Source of the DNA: Williamsia sp. 1135
Lineage (GTDB): Bacteria > Actinomycetota > Actinomycetes > Mycobacteriales > Mycobacteriaceae
Direction of reading: 5' to 3'
DNA: 64,000 bases
Assembly: GCF_002095395.1 (NCBI RefSeq)
Contig: NZ_MJEI01000107.1
Location: 310,001-374,000, forward strand
The notes below the pieces were generated by a model. The model was not told where the DNA came from and made no database searches. It worked only from the letters and a program-made list of their open reading frames with translations. Position numbers and translations under genes: made by a program. The stretch's first letter is position 1. Each line of letters starts with the position of its first letter. This document shows positions 31,471 to 40,159 of the stretch, piece by piece.

Positions 31471-31997
31471 CAGGTCGTGGGCGCCCCGGCTGCAGGTTCC
31501 TCGGTCGGTGGGATCTCGCGCCGCGGTGTCATCGCCACGAACCAGGCTTCCTGGGCTCCGAGGATCACGATGATCGTCAGCAGCAGGCCCTCGACCTCGA
31601 TCGGTTTCAGCGTCAGGCCGTCGACGACCGCCGGAAAGAGCGCCACCACAAAGACCAGGATGTACAGGGGCACGCCGGCACCGGCCAGTATCCACGGCAT
31701 GATCCGGCTGTCGGTGTTCGCTCGAAACGCAGCTGCCAGGAGTACGACGCCGGTCGCCCCGATCAATCCTGCCAAGGCGAAACCGGTCCGCCAGATCGCG
31801 GCGATATCCGGCGCAACCTGCGCGAACAGCGACACCGCCGCGGCCACCAGGAACTGCAGGGACACCAGATAGGCCATCTGCCCGCCGCGTCCGTCCTTAC
31901 CCGTCAGGTCGTCGCGGTCCTTGATCGCGACCCACCACAGGCCGAGCAACGTGAAGTTCGTTGCCGCGACGACGCCGTAGAACGCGGATTGGTCCAT
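31470..31997 (-). CDS. Small multi-pass membrane protein
   Basis: A 175-residue protein with about five hydrophobic segments, including YLVSLQFLVAAAVSLFAQ, GFALAGLIGATGVVLLAAAF, WILAGAGVPLYILVFVVALF and GLLLTIIVILGAQEAWFVA. No family was recognised. It is the first gene of a three-gene operon (membrane protein, zinc-ribbon SDR, DinB-like). The ATG is leaderless by the TATCGT-6-ATG arrangement. Confidence 0.75.
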   Translation of the reverse strand: MDQSAFYGVVAATNFTLLGLWWVAIKDRDDLTGKDGRGGQMAYLVSLQFLVAAAVSLFAQVAPDIAAIWRTGFALAGLIGATGVVLLAAAFRANTDSRIMPWILAGAGVPLYILVFVVALFPAVVDGLTLKPIEVEGLLLTIIVILGAQEAWFVAMTPRREIPPTEEPAAGAPTT

Positions 31998-32009
31998 GAC
32001 AGAACGATA
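31998..32009 (-). promoter_or_regulatory. Leaderless promoter -10 of the membrane-protein operon
   Basis: TATCGT on the minus strand (32004-32009), 6 nt before ATG 31997, and 44 nt downstream of the tRNA terminator. Confidence 0.6.
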
Positions 32010-32052
32010 ATCCCAGGTCGGGGCCGGTGCAGGGTGCTTTCCGAAGACAACG

Positions 32053-32089
32053 AAAAAACCGTAGCCGACATGTTCGTCGACTACGGTTT
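32053..32089 (-). terminator. Intrinsic terminator of tRNA-Leu
   Basis: On the minus strand AAACCGTAGTCGAC pairs with GTCGGCTACGGTTT across a 6-nt loop and runs into six T. This is a strong Rho-independent terminator and one of the few in the window with a U tract. Confidence 0.85.
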
Positions 32090-32094
32090 CTGTG

Positions 32095-32180
32095 TGTCCG
32101 AGGGGGGACTTGAACCCCCACGTCCGTTAATAGGACACTAGCACCTCAAGCTAGCGCGTCTGCCATTCCGCCACTCGGAC
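32095..32180 (-). tRNA. tRNA-Leu (anticodon GAG)
   Basis: An 86-nt class II tRNA. The acceptor stem GTCCGAG/CTCGGAC, the D-arm with GGCAGACGC, the anticodon arm CTAGC-TTGAGGT-GCTAG, a long variable arm and the T-loop GGTTCAAGTCC are all visible. The 3' CCA is not encoded. It reads CUC/CUU codons. It sits at the junction between the two M. tuberculosis-like syntenic blocks. Confidence 0.95.
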
Positions 32181-32296
32181 CCGAGACACTGTCAGGATCG
32201 AACCTGCCAGCGCCGGATAACATTAACCGACCACGTGCCCGCAACCCAAATCGCCAGGCAGCCCCATCGGCCGGGATCATTTGCTACGAATTCCTG

Positions 32297-33121
32297 ATGG
32301 ACTCTGCGGTCGTCATCTGCCGAACCTGCGCCGTCGAACACGCGGGCCCTCTACCCGTGCAGTGTCGGATCTGTTCTGACGAGCGGCAGTACCTTCCGCC
32401 GGACGGCCAAATGTGGGCGTCGCTGGATCAGCTGGCGTCCGAAGGGCAGACGGTCGTCGTCGACGAACTCGAACCCGGTCTGCTCGAGCTGTACGCGTCT
32501 CCGGGAGTGGGGATCAATCAGCGCAGCAAACTGGTCTGCACCGAAGCGGGCAACCTCCTGTGGGATCCGATCGGACTCATCGACGAGGCGGCGATTGCCG
32601 ACATACGCCGACAAGGTGAGGTCGTCGCGATAGCCGCGAGCCATCCGCACATGTTCGGCGTCCAGGTCGAGTGGAGTCACGCTCTGGGACGGGTGCCGGT
32701 ATTGGTCGCCGAAGCCGACATGACCTGGGTGGCGCGGCCCGACCCGGTCATCGAACCGTGGGCGGGTGACCTCGCGGTGCTACCCGAGGTGACCCTGACG
32801 CAGCCCGGCGGGCACTTTCCCGGGAGCGCGGTCGCCCACTGGAGTGCCGGCGCCGAAGGTCGGGGAGTTCTGCTGGCCGGCGACACTGTGTTGCCCAACC
32901 CCGACCGGGCGAGCGTGAGCTTCATGCGCAGCTATCCGAATCGGATACCCCTCTCGGCCGCAGTCGTCGAGCGCGTCGCAGCGCACCTGGAGCGGTTCGA
33001 TTTCGATCGCCTGTACGGCAACTTCGCCGACTACCTCGACGCCGATGCGAAGGGGATCGTCCGTCGCTCGGCGGATCGCCACAAGGGTTGGGTGCAAGGT
33101 GATTTCGACCATCTGACCTGA
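32297..33121 (+). CDS. Zinc-ribbon MBL-fold-like hydrolase
   Basis: A 274-residue protein. Residues 8-27 hold CRTC...CRIC, a zinc-ribbon-like pair. The rest resembles a metallo-beta-lactamase fold: HPH at about residue 116 stands where HxHxDH is expected, GGHFPGS gives the next His and LLAGDTVLP the bridging Asp. The Asp-His half of the first motif is missing, so only one metal may bind. The ATG has no Shine-Dalgarno; TACGAA 6 nt upstream may be a weak -10. Substrate unknown. Confidence 0.75.
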   Translation: MDSAVVICRTCAVEHAGPLPVQCRICSDERQYLPPDGQMWASLDQLASEGQTVVVDELEPGLLELYASPGVGINQRSKLVCTEAGNLLWDPIGLIDEAAIADIRRQGEVVAIAASHPHMFGVQVEWSHALGRVPVLVAEADMTWVARPDPVIEPWAGDLAVLPEVTLTQPGGHFPGSAVAHWSAGAEGRGVLLAGDTVLPNPDRASVSFMRSYPNRIPLSAAVVERVAAHLERFDFDRLYGNFADYLDADAKGIVRRSADRHKGWVQGDFDHLT

Positions 33122-33186
33122 TCGGATCAGCTTCATGCCAGTGTCTTCGGCCCCGTTTGACCCCTGTCGGGTGGTAGGAATGACCA

Positions 33187-34548
33187 GTGAATGAGAAAGC
33201 AACGACATGTGGTGCGAGCTCCGGCCCGGCTGCGGTCGACGAGGTGGTCGGCCTGGTCAGCAGGCTCATCCAATTCGACACCAGCAACACCGGCGAACTG
33301 GAGACCACCAAAGGCGAGGCCGAGTGCGCGCGCTGGGTACAGCAGCAGCTCGAAGAGGTCGGTTTCGAGACCGAATATCTGGAATCGGGTCAGCCGGGGC
33401 GCGGCAATGTGTTCGCGACGCTGCCCGGAGCCGATCGCGGTCGCGGCAAACTGTTGCTCCACACCCACCTCGACGTGGTCCCGGCGGAGCCCGCCGACTG
33501 GAGCGTGCACCCGTTCTCGGGCTCGGTGAAGGACGGCTACATCTGGGGCCGTGGGGCCATCGACATGAAAGACATGGTCGGTATGGCGCTCGCGCTCGCT
33601 CGCCAGTTCAAGCAGCAGGGCACCGTGCCGCCTCGCGACATCGTGTTCGCGTTTCTGGCGGACGAAGAGGCCGGGGGCAAATGGGGGTCGCACTGGCTGG
33701 TCGCCAACCGCCCCGATCTCTTCGAAGGTGTCACCGAGGCCGTCGGAGAGGTGGGCGGGTTCTCGCTGACGGTCGACCGCCCCGACGGCACCCAGAAGCG
33801 GCTCTATCTCGTCGAGACGGCCGAGAAGGGCATCGCGTGGATGAAGCTGACCGCGACGGCCACCGCGGGCCACGGTTCGTTCCTGCACGACGACAACGCC
33901 GTGACGATCCTGTCCGAAGCGGTGGCGAAACTCGGCAGGCACCGCTTTCCCCTCGTCATGACCGAATCGGTGTCTCAGTTCCTTGCGGCGGTGTCCGAGG
34001 AAACCGGTCTGGAACTCGATCCCGACACCCCAGATCTGGAGACCGTGCTGTTCAAGATCGGCAGCATCGCGCGGATCATCGGCGCGACGTTGCGCGATAC
34101 TGCCAACCCGACGATGCTGCAGGCCGGTTACAAGGCCAACGTCATCCCGCAGACCGCCACGGCTGTCGTCGACTGCCGGGTGCTGCCGGGCCGCCAAGCG
34201 GCGTTCGAAGCCGAGGTCGATGAACTCATCGGACCGGCGGTCACCCGGGAATGGGTGACAAAGCTGGACTCGTACGAGACGACGTTCGACGGCGACCTCG
34301 TCGACGCGATGAACAATGCGATTCTGGCCCACGATCCGCAGGGCCGGACCGTGCCTTACATGCTGTCGGGTGGCACCGACGCCAAAGCCTTTGCCCGTCT
34401 TGGTATTCGGTGCTTCGGGTTCGCCCCCCTGAAGTTGCCGACCGACCTCGACTTCGCCGCACTGTTTCATGGCGTCGACGAACGGGTACCGGTCGAGTCG
34501 TTGTTGTTCGGGACAGAGGTTCTCGAACATTTTCTGCTACACAGCTGA
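33187..34548 (+). CDS. M20-family metallopeptidase (DapE2/Rv2141c type)
   Basis: A 453-residue zinc peptidase. The metal ligands lie in HTHLDVVP, GRGAIDMKD and ADEEAGG, with a dimerisation lid in the middle and a final His in LFHGVDERV. It corresponds to Rv2141c and belongs to the M20 dipeptidase or acetyl-deacetylase group rather than to true DapE. The GTG start lies after a TAGGAAT stretch and may be leaderless. It opens the second syntenic block and is followed by the PEBP gene. Confidence 0.93.
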   Translation: MNEKATTCGASSGPAAVDEVVGLVSRLIQFDTSNTGELETTKGEAECARWVQQQLEEVGFETEYLESGQPGRGNVFATLPGADRGRGKLLLHTHLDVVPAEPADWSVHPFSGSVKDGYIWGRGAIDMKDMVGMALALARQFKQQGTVPPRDIVFAFLADEEAGGKWGSHWLVANRPDLFEGVTEAVGEVGGFSLTVDRPDGTQKRLYLVETAEKGIAWMKLTATATAGHGSFLHDDNAVTILSEAVAKLGRHRFPLVMTESVSQFLAAVSEETGLELDPDTPDLETVLFKIGSIARIIGATLRDTANPTMLQAGYKANVIPQTATAVVDCRVLPGRQAAFEAEVDELIGPAVTREWVTKLDSYETTFDGDLVDAMNNAILAHDPQGRTVPYMLSGGTDAKAFARLGIRCFGFAPLKLPTDLDFAALFHGVDERVPVESLLFGTEVLEHFLLHS

Positions 34549-34616
34549 ACCGGTGCATCAGCGCGGCCACCTGACGCATGATGAAGTGGCCACCTACGGA
34601 AAGGACGCGAACAACG

Positions 34617-35159
34617 ATGTCGAGGTACAACCCGTACGACGCACTACCTTCTCTGCCCACGTTCACCCTCACCTCCGAGAGCATCACCGACAACTCCTCG
34701 CTCACCACCCCCCAGGTGTCGGGGATCATGGGCGCAGGCGGCGAAGACGTGTCGCCCCAGTTGAGCTGGTCCGGATTCCCCGAGGAGACCAAGAGTTTCG
34801 CGGTGACGGTCTATGACCCCGAAGCGCCGACCGCCTCGGGCTTCTGGCATTGGGCCGTCGCAGACATCCCGGCCTCGGTGACCTCCCTGGCCCCAGGTGT
34901 CGGAGACGGGTCCGAGGGCGCGTTGCCCTCCGGTGCGGTGGCGCTCAACAATGACGCATCCCTGCCGCGGTTCATCGGGGCCGCGCCCCCGCCCGGTCAC
35001 GGCGTTCATTACTACTACACGGTCGTGCACGCGGTCGACGTCGAAAGTCTCGGTCTGCCGGACGGTGCGACACCGGCGTATCTGGGGTTCAACCTGTTCT
35101 CCCACGCAATCGCGCGGGCCATCATCACCAACACCTACGAGCGTCCCGACGGCGACTAG
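34617..35159 (+). CDS. YbhB/YbcL-type phosphatidylethanolamine-binding protein
   Basis: A 180-residue PEBP-fold protein with the family motifs [13 protein letters not shown] and [14 protein letters not shown]. It corresponds to Rv2140c, a lipid-binding protein whose role is not settled. The start at [11 protein letters not shown] is the conserved N-terminus, with AAAGGA about 12 nt upstream; the longer frame from 34578 is rejected. It converges on pyrD across a long hairpin. Confidence 0.93.
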   Translation: MSRYNPYDALPSLPTFTLTSESITDNSSLTTPQVSGIMGAGGEDVSPQLSWSGFPEETKSFAVTVYDPEAPTASGFWHWAVADIPASVTSLAPGVGDGSEGALPSGAVALNNDASLPRFIGAAPPPGHGVHYYYTVVHAVDVESLGLPDGATPAYLGFNLFSHAIARAIITNTYERPDGD

Positions 35160-35171
35160 TCCGGACTGAAC

Positions 35172-35243
35172 CACAAACCCAGCCCGTTCAGGCAGAACCA
35201 GGTGTTGTGAGACCTGGTGGTGCCTGGACGGGCTGGGTTTGTG
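35172..35243. terminator. Bidirectional hairpin between the PEBP gene and pyrD
   Basis: Arms 35172-35203 and 35212-35243 pair at 29 of 32 positions around an 8-nt loop; the outer words are CACAAACCCAGCCCG and CGGGCTGGGTTTGTG. It lies exactly between two convergent stop codons. Its sequence is unrelated to the four-copy palindrome family. Confidence 0.8.
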
Positions 35244-35246
35244 AGA

Positions 35247-36353
35247 CTACCGTTTCGCTGCTGCACTACCCACGGCGTCGGAGATCGAACCGTAACCGGC
35301 TTCTCGCACCCGCTGGGCGAGTCCTCGGTGTATCTGCTTGGTCCACAACGGACCTCCGTAGATGAAGCCGGTGTAGCCCTGGATCAGGGAGGCGCCTGCG
35401 CAGATGCGCTCCCAAGCCTGCTCTGGCGTCTCGATCCCGCCGACGCTGATCAATGTCATGCGGGTACCGACTCGGGCGTACAAGCGACGCAGCACCTCGA
35501 GTGAGCGGTCCGCAAGGGGCGCACCGGACAACCCGCCTGCTCCATGACGTTGCACGTCCGAGGGCGCTGTTGCGAGTCCGTCGCGGCTGATCGTCGTGTT
35601 CGTGCAGACGATGCCGGCGAGGCCCAACTCAAGTGCGAGATCGGCGATTTCGTCGATGTCCTCGTCGACCAGGTCCGGTGCGATCTTGACCAGTACGGGG
35701 ATGTCGACCGCGTCCAGTACCGCTGCGAGCAGCGGTCTCAACGATTCGACCGCCTGCAGGTCGCGAAGTCCGGGAGTGTTCGGTGAGCTGACGTTCACCA
35801 CCAGAAACTCGGCGAGTGGCGCGAGCAGACGCGCACTGATCAGGTAGTCGGCGATCGCGTCGCTCGCCGGGACTGCCTTGGTCTTCCCGATGTTGGCGCC
35901 GATCGGCACCATCGTTGTGCTCGCCTTCCGCTGCTTGAGCAGATTGGCCGCGGCACCGGCTCCGTGGTTGTTGAAACCCATCCGGTTGACGAGAGCCCTG
36001 TCCTGCGGCAGCCGGAACAGACGCGGTGCCGGATTTCCTGGCTGTGCCTCGCCGGTGACCGTGCCCACCTCGGCGAAACCGAAGCCGAGCGCGCCCCACG
36101 CGTCGACGGCCTCGGCGTTCTTGTCGAACCCGGCGGCGAGCCCGAGCGGGGCGGGGAAGTCGATGCCGAAGACGCGGGTACGCAACACGGGATCGTCGAC
36201 GACGAGCACACGAGCGACGAGTGTGCGCAGCAGGTTGATCCGGCCCACCAAGCTGATCAGCCGCGCCATCGCCCGGTGGATCCGTTCGGGTGGAATCCGG
36301 AACATCAGAGCCAGTAGCGCGCCGTAGAGCCGCCGGTACAGCGGATCCATCAT
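35247..36353 (-). CDS. pyrD: Dihydroorotate dehydrogenase (quinone), class 2
   Basis: A 368-residue FMN enzyme of pyrimidine synthesis that passes electrons to the quinone pool. The N-terminal amphipathic membrane-associating helices ([20 protein letters not shown]) mark class 2. The catalytic base is Ser in NVSSPNTPG, and FMN contacts lie in KIAPDL, CTNTT and SVGGI. Either of two adjacent ATGs (36353, 36350) could start it; both overlap the stop of the DUF5703 gene, so the two are coupled. It corresponds to Rv2139. Confidence 0.97.
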   Translation of the reverse strand: MMDPLYRRLYGALLALMFRIPPERIHRAMARLISLVGRINLLRTLVARVLVVDDPVLRTRVFGIDFPAPLGLAAGFDKNAEAVDAWGALGFGFAEVGTVTGEAQPGNPAPRLFRLPQDRALVNRMGFNNHGAGAAANLLKQRKASTTMVPIGANIGKTKAVPASDAIADYLISARLLAPLAEFLVVNVSSPNTPGLRDLQAVESLRPLLAAVLDAVDIPVLVKIAPDLVDEDIDEIADLALELGLAGIVCTNTTISRDGLATAPSDVQRHGAGGLSGAPLADRSLEVLRRLYARVGTRMTLISVGGIETPEQAWERICAGASLIQGYTGFIYGGPLWTKQIHRGLAQRVREAGYGSISDAVGSAAAKR

Positions 36354-36610
36354 GCGCTCATCTCCGTGTTCGGCTGGTCGGTCGACGCCAGGCGCGGACG
36401 TCGTCTAAGGAGCAGTACTTTTCGGCTGCCATCGGCGTACAGGCGTACGCGGGACAGCTCCCAGCCACCGAATTCCGCCTGGATCGACAGCCGCATCGAT
36501 GCCGAGACGCGGGTGACGTCCGGGGGGAGGCGCAGCGGGATGTACTCGTAGTCATCCGCTGACATATCCCATTCCCGTGGAAAACCTCGGGTTCGCTTAC
36601 CTGCCACCAT
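36350..36610 (-). CDS. DUF5703 family small protein (Rv2137c type)
   Basis: An 86-residue protein. The core [22 protein letters not shown] followed by [25 protein letters not shown] is typical of this actinobacterial family. AAGGG is 5 nt before the ATG at 36610; a GTG at 36616 and an ATG at 36565 are alternatives. It overlaps pyrD. The function is unknown. Confidence 0.8.
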   Translation of the reverse strand: MVAGKRTRGFPREWDMSADDYEYIPLRLPPDVTRVSASMRLSIQAEFGGWELSRVRLYADGSRKVLLLRRRPRLASTDQPNTEMSA

Positions 36611-36639
36611 GACCACCCTTCACTGCCGCGAATGCCGCC

Positions 36640-37656
36640 TCACTGCTGGTCGGCGTCGATGACCTGCAGGCCCTCACCCCGGGCCGAGAGCAGGTAAACC
36701 GTGCCTCTGTCTGGATCCACCACCATGGAGTCGGCTTGACCGACCGTCGTGAACTGTCGCGTCTGGACCGGGGTCCCGGAGGCCAGTTCGTAGGCTGTCA
36801 CCTTGTTGTCGCCGGTGGTCGCGACCCACGCCAGGTTGTGTGTGTCGTCATAGCCTACGGCGTAGGGGCCGAAGGCCACCGGATAGCGGAACTTGTTGAC
36901 GAGCGGGTCGCCGCTGAACGCGAGGAACTCGCCTCCCTTGGTGTCTGTGCTCAGGAAACGCCCGAAGTGGTCGACTGTGAGGTTTGTCGCACCGTCGCCG
37001 GATCGCAGGGCCACACCCAGATCGCCGTCGGCGATGTCGACCTGTGTGACCGACGACTGCGCCCGGTCGAGCGCGACGACCTGGCCGGCGTGTTCGGCGA
37101 GGGCATCGACGCGAACGAGGCCGGAGATCGTCTTCTCAATGCCCCCCTCGGCGTTGATGACGGCGATCTGGCCGAGGTCGTTGCCCACCAACGTCTGGCC
37201 CTGGGAGGTCAGCACCGCCGACAGCGGTGTTCCCGGCAGATCGGTTCTGACCACGTCGCCGGTGGCCGAGTTCACCGTGAGCAGGGCATGGGGAATGAGG
37301 ACCTGCAGCACGCCGTTTGCGAATGTTCCGAACCCGGATGCCTTGTCGCTCAACCCGACTGTGCGCGTCGGCGTCGAGAGGGCCGCCGTCGGGCGGAACT
37401 GCACCGACCGGCCGTCTGCCGACAGGACGGCCACTTGCTCGGTGCTCGAGCAGTACGCCAGGGCGCCGCCGGCGTCGGGCATGGAGACGACCTGGCCGGC
37501 GGGTGCACCGGCCTCGACGGCGGGTGCCGCGATCGGCGTCTGAGGCGCGATCGTCGGGACGTCGGGAGTGTCCCCAGAATCGGAACATCCCGCCAGCAGA
37601 GCCACCACCGCAGCTGCCGCCACCGTCACCACACCAGCTCTTCCGCGCACATTCAT
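36640..37656 (-). CDS. lppL: Lipoprotein LppL-like, beta-propeller fold
   Basis: A 338-residue lipoprotein. The signal peptide ends in the lipobox LLAGC at about residue 24, followed by a Pro/Ala linker and repeated four-strand units (VNSATGDVVRTDLPG; VINAEGGIEKTISG; YELASGTPVQTRQF; VDPDRGTVYLLS), as in a seven-bladed propeller. It corresponds to Rv2138. The ATG at 37656 has CAAGAT 7 nt upstream and no Shine-Dalgarno; an ATG 9 nt earlier is possible. The role is unknown, and it is divergent from uppP. Confidence 0.85.
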   Translation of the reverse strand: MNVRGRAGVVTVAAAAVVALLAGCSDSGDTPDVPTIAPQTPIAAPAVEAGAPAGQVVSMPDAGGALAYCSSTEQVAVLSADGRSVQFRPTAALSTPTRTVGLSDKASGFGTFANGVLQVLIPHALLTVNSATGDVVRTDLPGTPLSAVLTSQGQTLVGNDLGQIAVINAEGGIEKTISGLVRVDALAEHAGQVVALDRAQSSVTQVDIADGDLGVALRSGDGATNLTVDHFGRFLSTDTKGGEFLAFSGDPLVNKFRYPVAFGPYAVGYDDTHNLAWVATTGDNKVTAYELASGTPVQTRQFTTVGQADSMVVDPDRGTVYLLSARGEGLQVIDADQQ

Positions 37657-37741
37657 GAGACCCATCTTGCTGGTTGCCGCGCGCTGCGCCGAAATCCGGT
37701 GCGTCAGAGGTGTCAGAGGGGGAGTGGACGGCGGATTCCAG

Positions 37742-37754
37742 TAGCATCTGCGCG
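37742..37754 (+). promoter_or_regulatory. Leaderless promoter -10 of uppP
   Basis: TAGCAT (37742-37747), 7 nt before GTG 37755. It selects the GTG that gives VTDTMSWAQ over the internal ATG at 37767. Confidence 0.65.
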
Positions 37755-38597
37755 GTGACGGACACGATGAGTTGGGCCCAGTCGATCGTCTTGGGGGCCG
37801 TTCAGGGACTGACCGAATTCTTGCCCGTGTCGTCGTCCGGACATCTGCGGATCGTTTCCGAGATCTGGTTCGGGGAAGATGCCGGTGCATCGTTCACGGC
37901 GGTGACCCAGCTCGGAACCGAAGCAGCAGTCCTGGTGTTCTTCGCGAAGGACATCATCCGAATCATCGCGGCGTGGTTCCGTGGCCTGTTCGACGCCGGC
38001 AAACGCGACCTCGATTATCGAATGGGCTGGTACGTGATCATCGCCACCATTCCGATCGGCATCCTGGGATTCCTATTCAAAGATCAGATCCGCACCGGTG
38101 CTCGGAATCTCTGGCTGGTCGCGGCGATGCTCATCTTCTTCTCGATCGTCATCGCCGCGGCCGAGCACTTCGGGCGCAAGGAGCGTCCGATCGAGAAGCT
38201 GACCACACGGGACGGTCTCGTGATGGGCTTCGCGCAGTGTCTCGCGCTGATCCCCGGGGTCTCGCGTTCCGGCGCCACCGCCAGCGCAGGTCTGTTCATG
38301 GGCCTCAAACGCGAAGCGGCGGTTCGTTTCTCGTTTCTCCTGGCGATCCCAGCGGTGACCGCGTCCGGCTTGTTCAGCCTGCCCGATGCGTTCAATCCCA
38401 GCGGTGACGGCATGGAGGCGCCCGGACCCCAACTGCTGGTCGCCACGGCGATCGCGTTCGTGGTCGGTTACGCAGCCATCGCCTGGTTGCTGAAGTTCGT
38501 CGCGAACCACTCCTTGTACTGGTTCGTGGGGTATCGCGTGATCCTTGGCATCGTGGTCATGGGGCTGCTCGCCGGTGGAGTCATCAGCGCGACCTGA
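37755..38597 (+). CDS. uppP: Undecaprenyl-diphosphate phosphatase
   Basis: A 280-residue polytopic enzyme (BacA type) that recycles the cell-wall lipid carrier undecaprenyl pyrophosphate; its overproduction gives bacitracin tolerance in other species. The catalytic motifs are [15 protein letters not shown] near the N-terminus and PGVSRSGAT in the middle, with about eight membrane helices. The GTG at 37755 fits a leaderless promoter and the Rv2136c N-terminus, which also carries a short extension before MSWW. It starts a same-strand series reaching mshC. Confidence 0.95.
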   Translation: MTDTMSWAQSIVLGAVQGLTEFLPVSSSGHLRIVSEIWFGEDAGASFTAVTQLGTEAAVLVFFAKDIIRIIAAWFRGLFDAGKRDLDYRMGWYVIIATIPIGILGFLFKDQIRTGARNLWLVAAMLIFFSIVIAAAEHFGRKERPIEKLTTRDGLVMGFAQCLALIPGVSRSGATASAGLFMGLKREAAVRFSFLLAIPAVTASGLFSLPDAFNPSGDGMEAPGPQLLVATAIAFVVGYAAIAWLLKFVANHSLYWFVGYRVILGIVVMGLLAGGVISAT

Positions 38598-38675
38598 CGG
38601 TCCCGGCCGTCGTGCCCTGAGCACTCCTGCTGCCCTTCTGACCTGCGCCACCCCAGGCCGGTGCGCACTTCCGCA

Positions 38676-38688
38676 TAAGGTGAAATAC
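38676..38688 (+). promoter_or_regulatory. Leaderless promoter -10 of the phosphoglycerate-mutase-like gene
   Basis: TAAGGT (38676-38681), 7 nt before GTG 38689. The AAGG could also act as a Shine-Dalgarno, so the two readings compete. Confidence 0.5.
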
Positions 38689-39387
38689 GTGACGGTCATA
38701 TTGCTACGCCACGGACGCTCGACAGCGAACACCTCAGGTGTGCTGGCCGGCCGGACCCCAGGGATCGATCTCGACGATCACGGTCGTTCGCAAGCGGCTG
38801 CGCTGATCGAGCGGATCGCGGCTTCGGGTCCCTTGGCAGCCGTCGTCAGGTCTCCGCTTCAACGCTGCGAGCAGACTGTGCTTCCGCTGGTCCAGCACCT
38901 GGGTGTCGAGGAGATCGTCGACGAGCGGCTCATCGAGGTCGACTACGGGCAGTGGTCCGGTCGCCCCATCAAGGAATTGCTTTCCGAACCGCTGTGGCGG
39001 GTCGTGCAACAGCAGCCGTCTGCCGCGATCTTCCCCGGCGGTGAAGGCCTCGCGCAGGTGCAGGCGCGGGCGGTTGCCGCGGTCCGTGAGCTCGACGCCC
39101 GGTTCTCGGGCGAAGACGGTGCAGGTGTCTGGGTGGCGTGCTCCCACGGCGACGTCATCAAGGCGGTACTCGCCGACGCGATGGGGATGCACCTCGACTC
39201 GTTCCAGCGGATAGTCGTGGAGCCCGCATCCATGAGTGTCGTCCGCTACAGCGTCGCGCGGCCCTATGTGCACGCGGTGAACTGCACGTCCACATTGCAG
39301 AAGTTGGGGTCGGCACCGAAGCACGAAGCCAAGACCGAAGACAAACAAGCCGACGAAGCCGTCGTCGGCGGTTCGACCGGGACCTGA
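38689..39387 (+). CDS. Histidine phosphatase / phosphoglycerate-mutase-like protein
   Basis: A 232-residue member of histidine phosphatase branch 1, corresponding to Rv2135c. The phospho-acceptor is in LLRHGRST and the second catalytic His in CSHGDVIK. It probably dephosphorylates a small metabolite rather than acting as a glycolytic mutase. Its tail of about 25 residues is charged and disordered (KHEAKTEDKQADEA). It sits with uppP, DUF3090, SCO1664-type and mshC genes, a linkage conserved in actinobacteria. Confidence 0.9.
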   Translation: MTVILLRHGRSTANTSGVLAGRTPGIDLDDHGRSQAAALIERIAASGPLAAVVRSPLQRCEQTVLPLVQHLGVEEIVDERLIEVDYGQWSGRPIKELLSEPLWRVVQQQPSAAIFPGGEGLAQVQARAVAAVRELDARFSGEDGAGVWVACSHGDVIKAVLADAMGMHLDSFQRIVVEPASMSVVRYSVARPYVHAVNCTSTLQKLGSAPKHEAKTEDKQADEAVVGGSTGT

Positions 39388-39489
39388 ACGACAAGCAGGA
39401 TCTGCTCCGGCGCGCCGGTCGCGGAACGTCCATGGTGTGGGCGAACCCGCCCCGAATGGGGATAATCAATTTCGAAGAACGGAGGTGCC

Positions 39490-40152
39490 ATGGCCAGAGC
39501 GATACACGTCTTCCGCAGTCCGGACCGTTTCATCGCCGGAACGGTCGGCCAACCCGGTGACCGGACCTTCTACCTGCAGGCCATCCACGAGACCCGCGTG
39601 ATCAGCGTGATGCTCGAGAAGCAGCAGGTGCAGATACTCGCCGATCGAATCGGAGCGCTGCTGGAGGAGGTGCACCGCCGGTTCGGTACACCGCTGCCCG
39701 CGGAGCTCGCGCGGGTCGAAGATCTCAGTCCGCTGGTGATGCCCGTGGACGCCGAGTTCCGGGTCGGGACGATGGGTCTCGGGTGGGATTCGGAGTCCGA
39801 GGCGGTGGTGGTCGAACTGCTCGCCATCACCGAGGGTGAGTTCGATGAGAGCGTCGTCCTCGACGACACCGAGGACGGGCCAGATGCGGTCCGGGTGTTC
39901 TTGAGCACGGGCGCCGCCCGCGAGTTTGCGACGAGATCCTCCAGCGTCATCTCTGCGGGTCGTGAACCGTGCCCTCTGTGCGGTGACCCGCTTGATTCGG
40001 CCGGCCACATCTGTGTCCGCACGAACGGCTATCGGCGCGACGCCGAGTTCGGGCCATCGCTCGAGTTCGTCGATCCCGACCTCTTCGACGACCCGAGCCT
40101 CGAAGGCGACGATGACACCGACGAGGATCCGACCGCAGGGCCGGACAGGTAG
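39490..40152 (+). CDS. DUF3090 family protein (Rv2134c type)
   Basis: A 220-residue protein. The N-terminus is HVFRSPDRFIAGTVGQPGDRTFYLQA. A CPLC...C cluster (EPCPLCGDPLDSAGHIC) near residues 160-176 suggests a structural zinc, and the tail is acidic. GGAGGT is 4 nt before the ATG. It is translationally linked with the next gene, and the pair is conserved in many actinobacteria, but the function is unknown. Confidence 0.9.
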   Translation: MARAIHVFRSPDRFIAGTVGQPGDRTFYLQAIHETRVISVMLEKQQVQILADRIGALLEEVHRRFGTPLPAELARVEDLSPLVMPVDAEFRVGTMGLGWDSESEAVVVELLAITEGEFDESVVLDDTEDGPDAVRVFLSTGAAREFATRSSSVISAGREPCPLCGDPLDSAGHICVRTNGYRRDAEFGPSLEFVDPDLFDDPSLEGDDDTDEDPTAGPDR

Positions 40153-40159
40153 CGATCAC

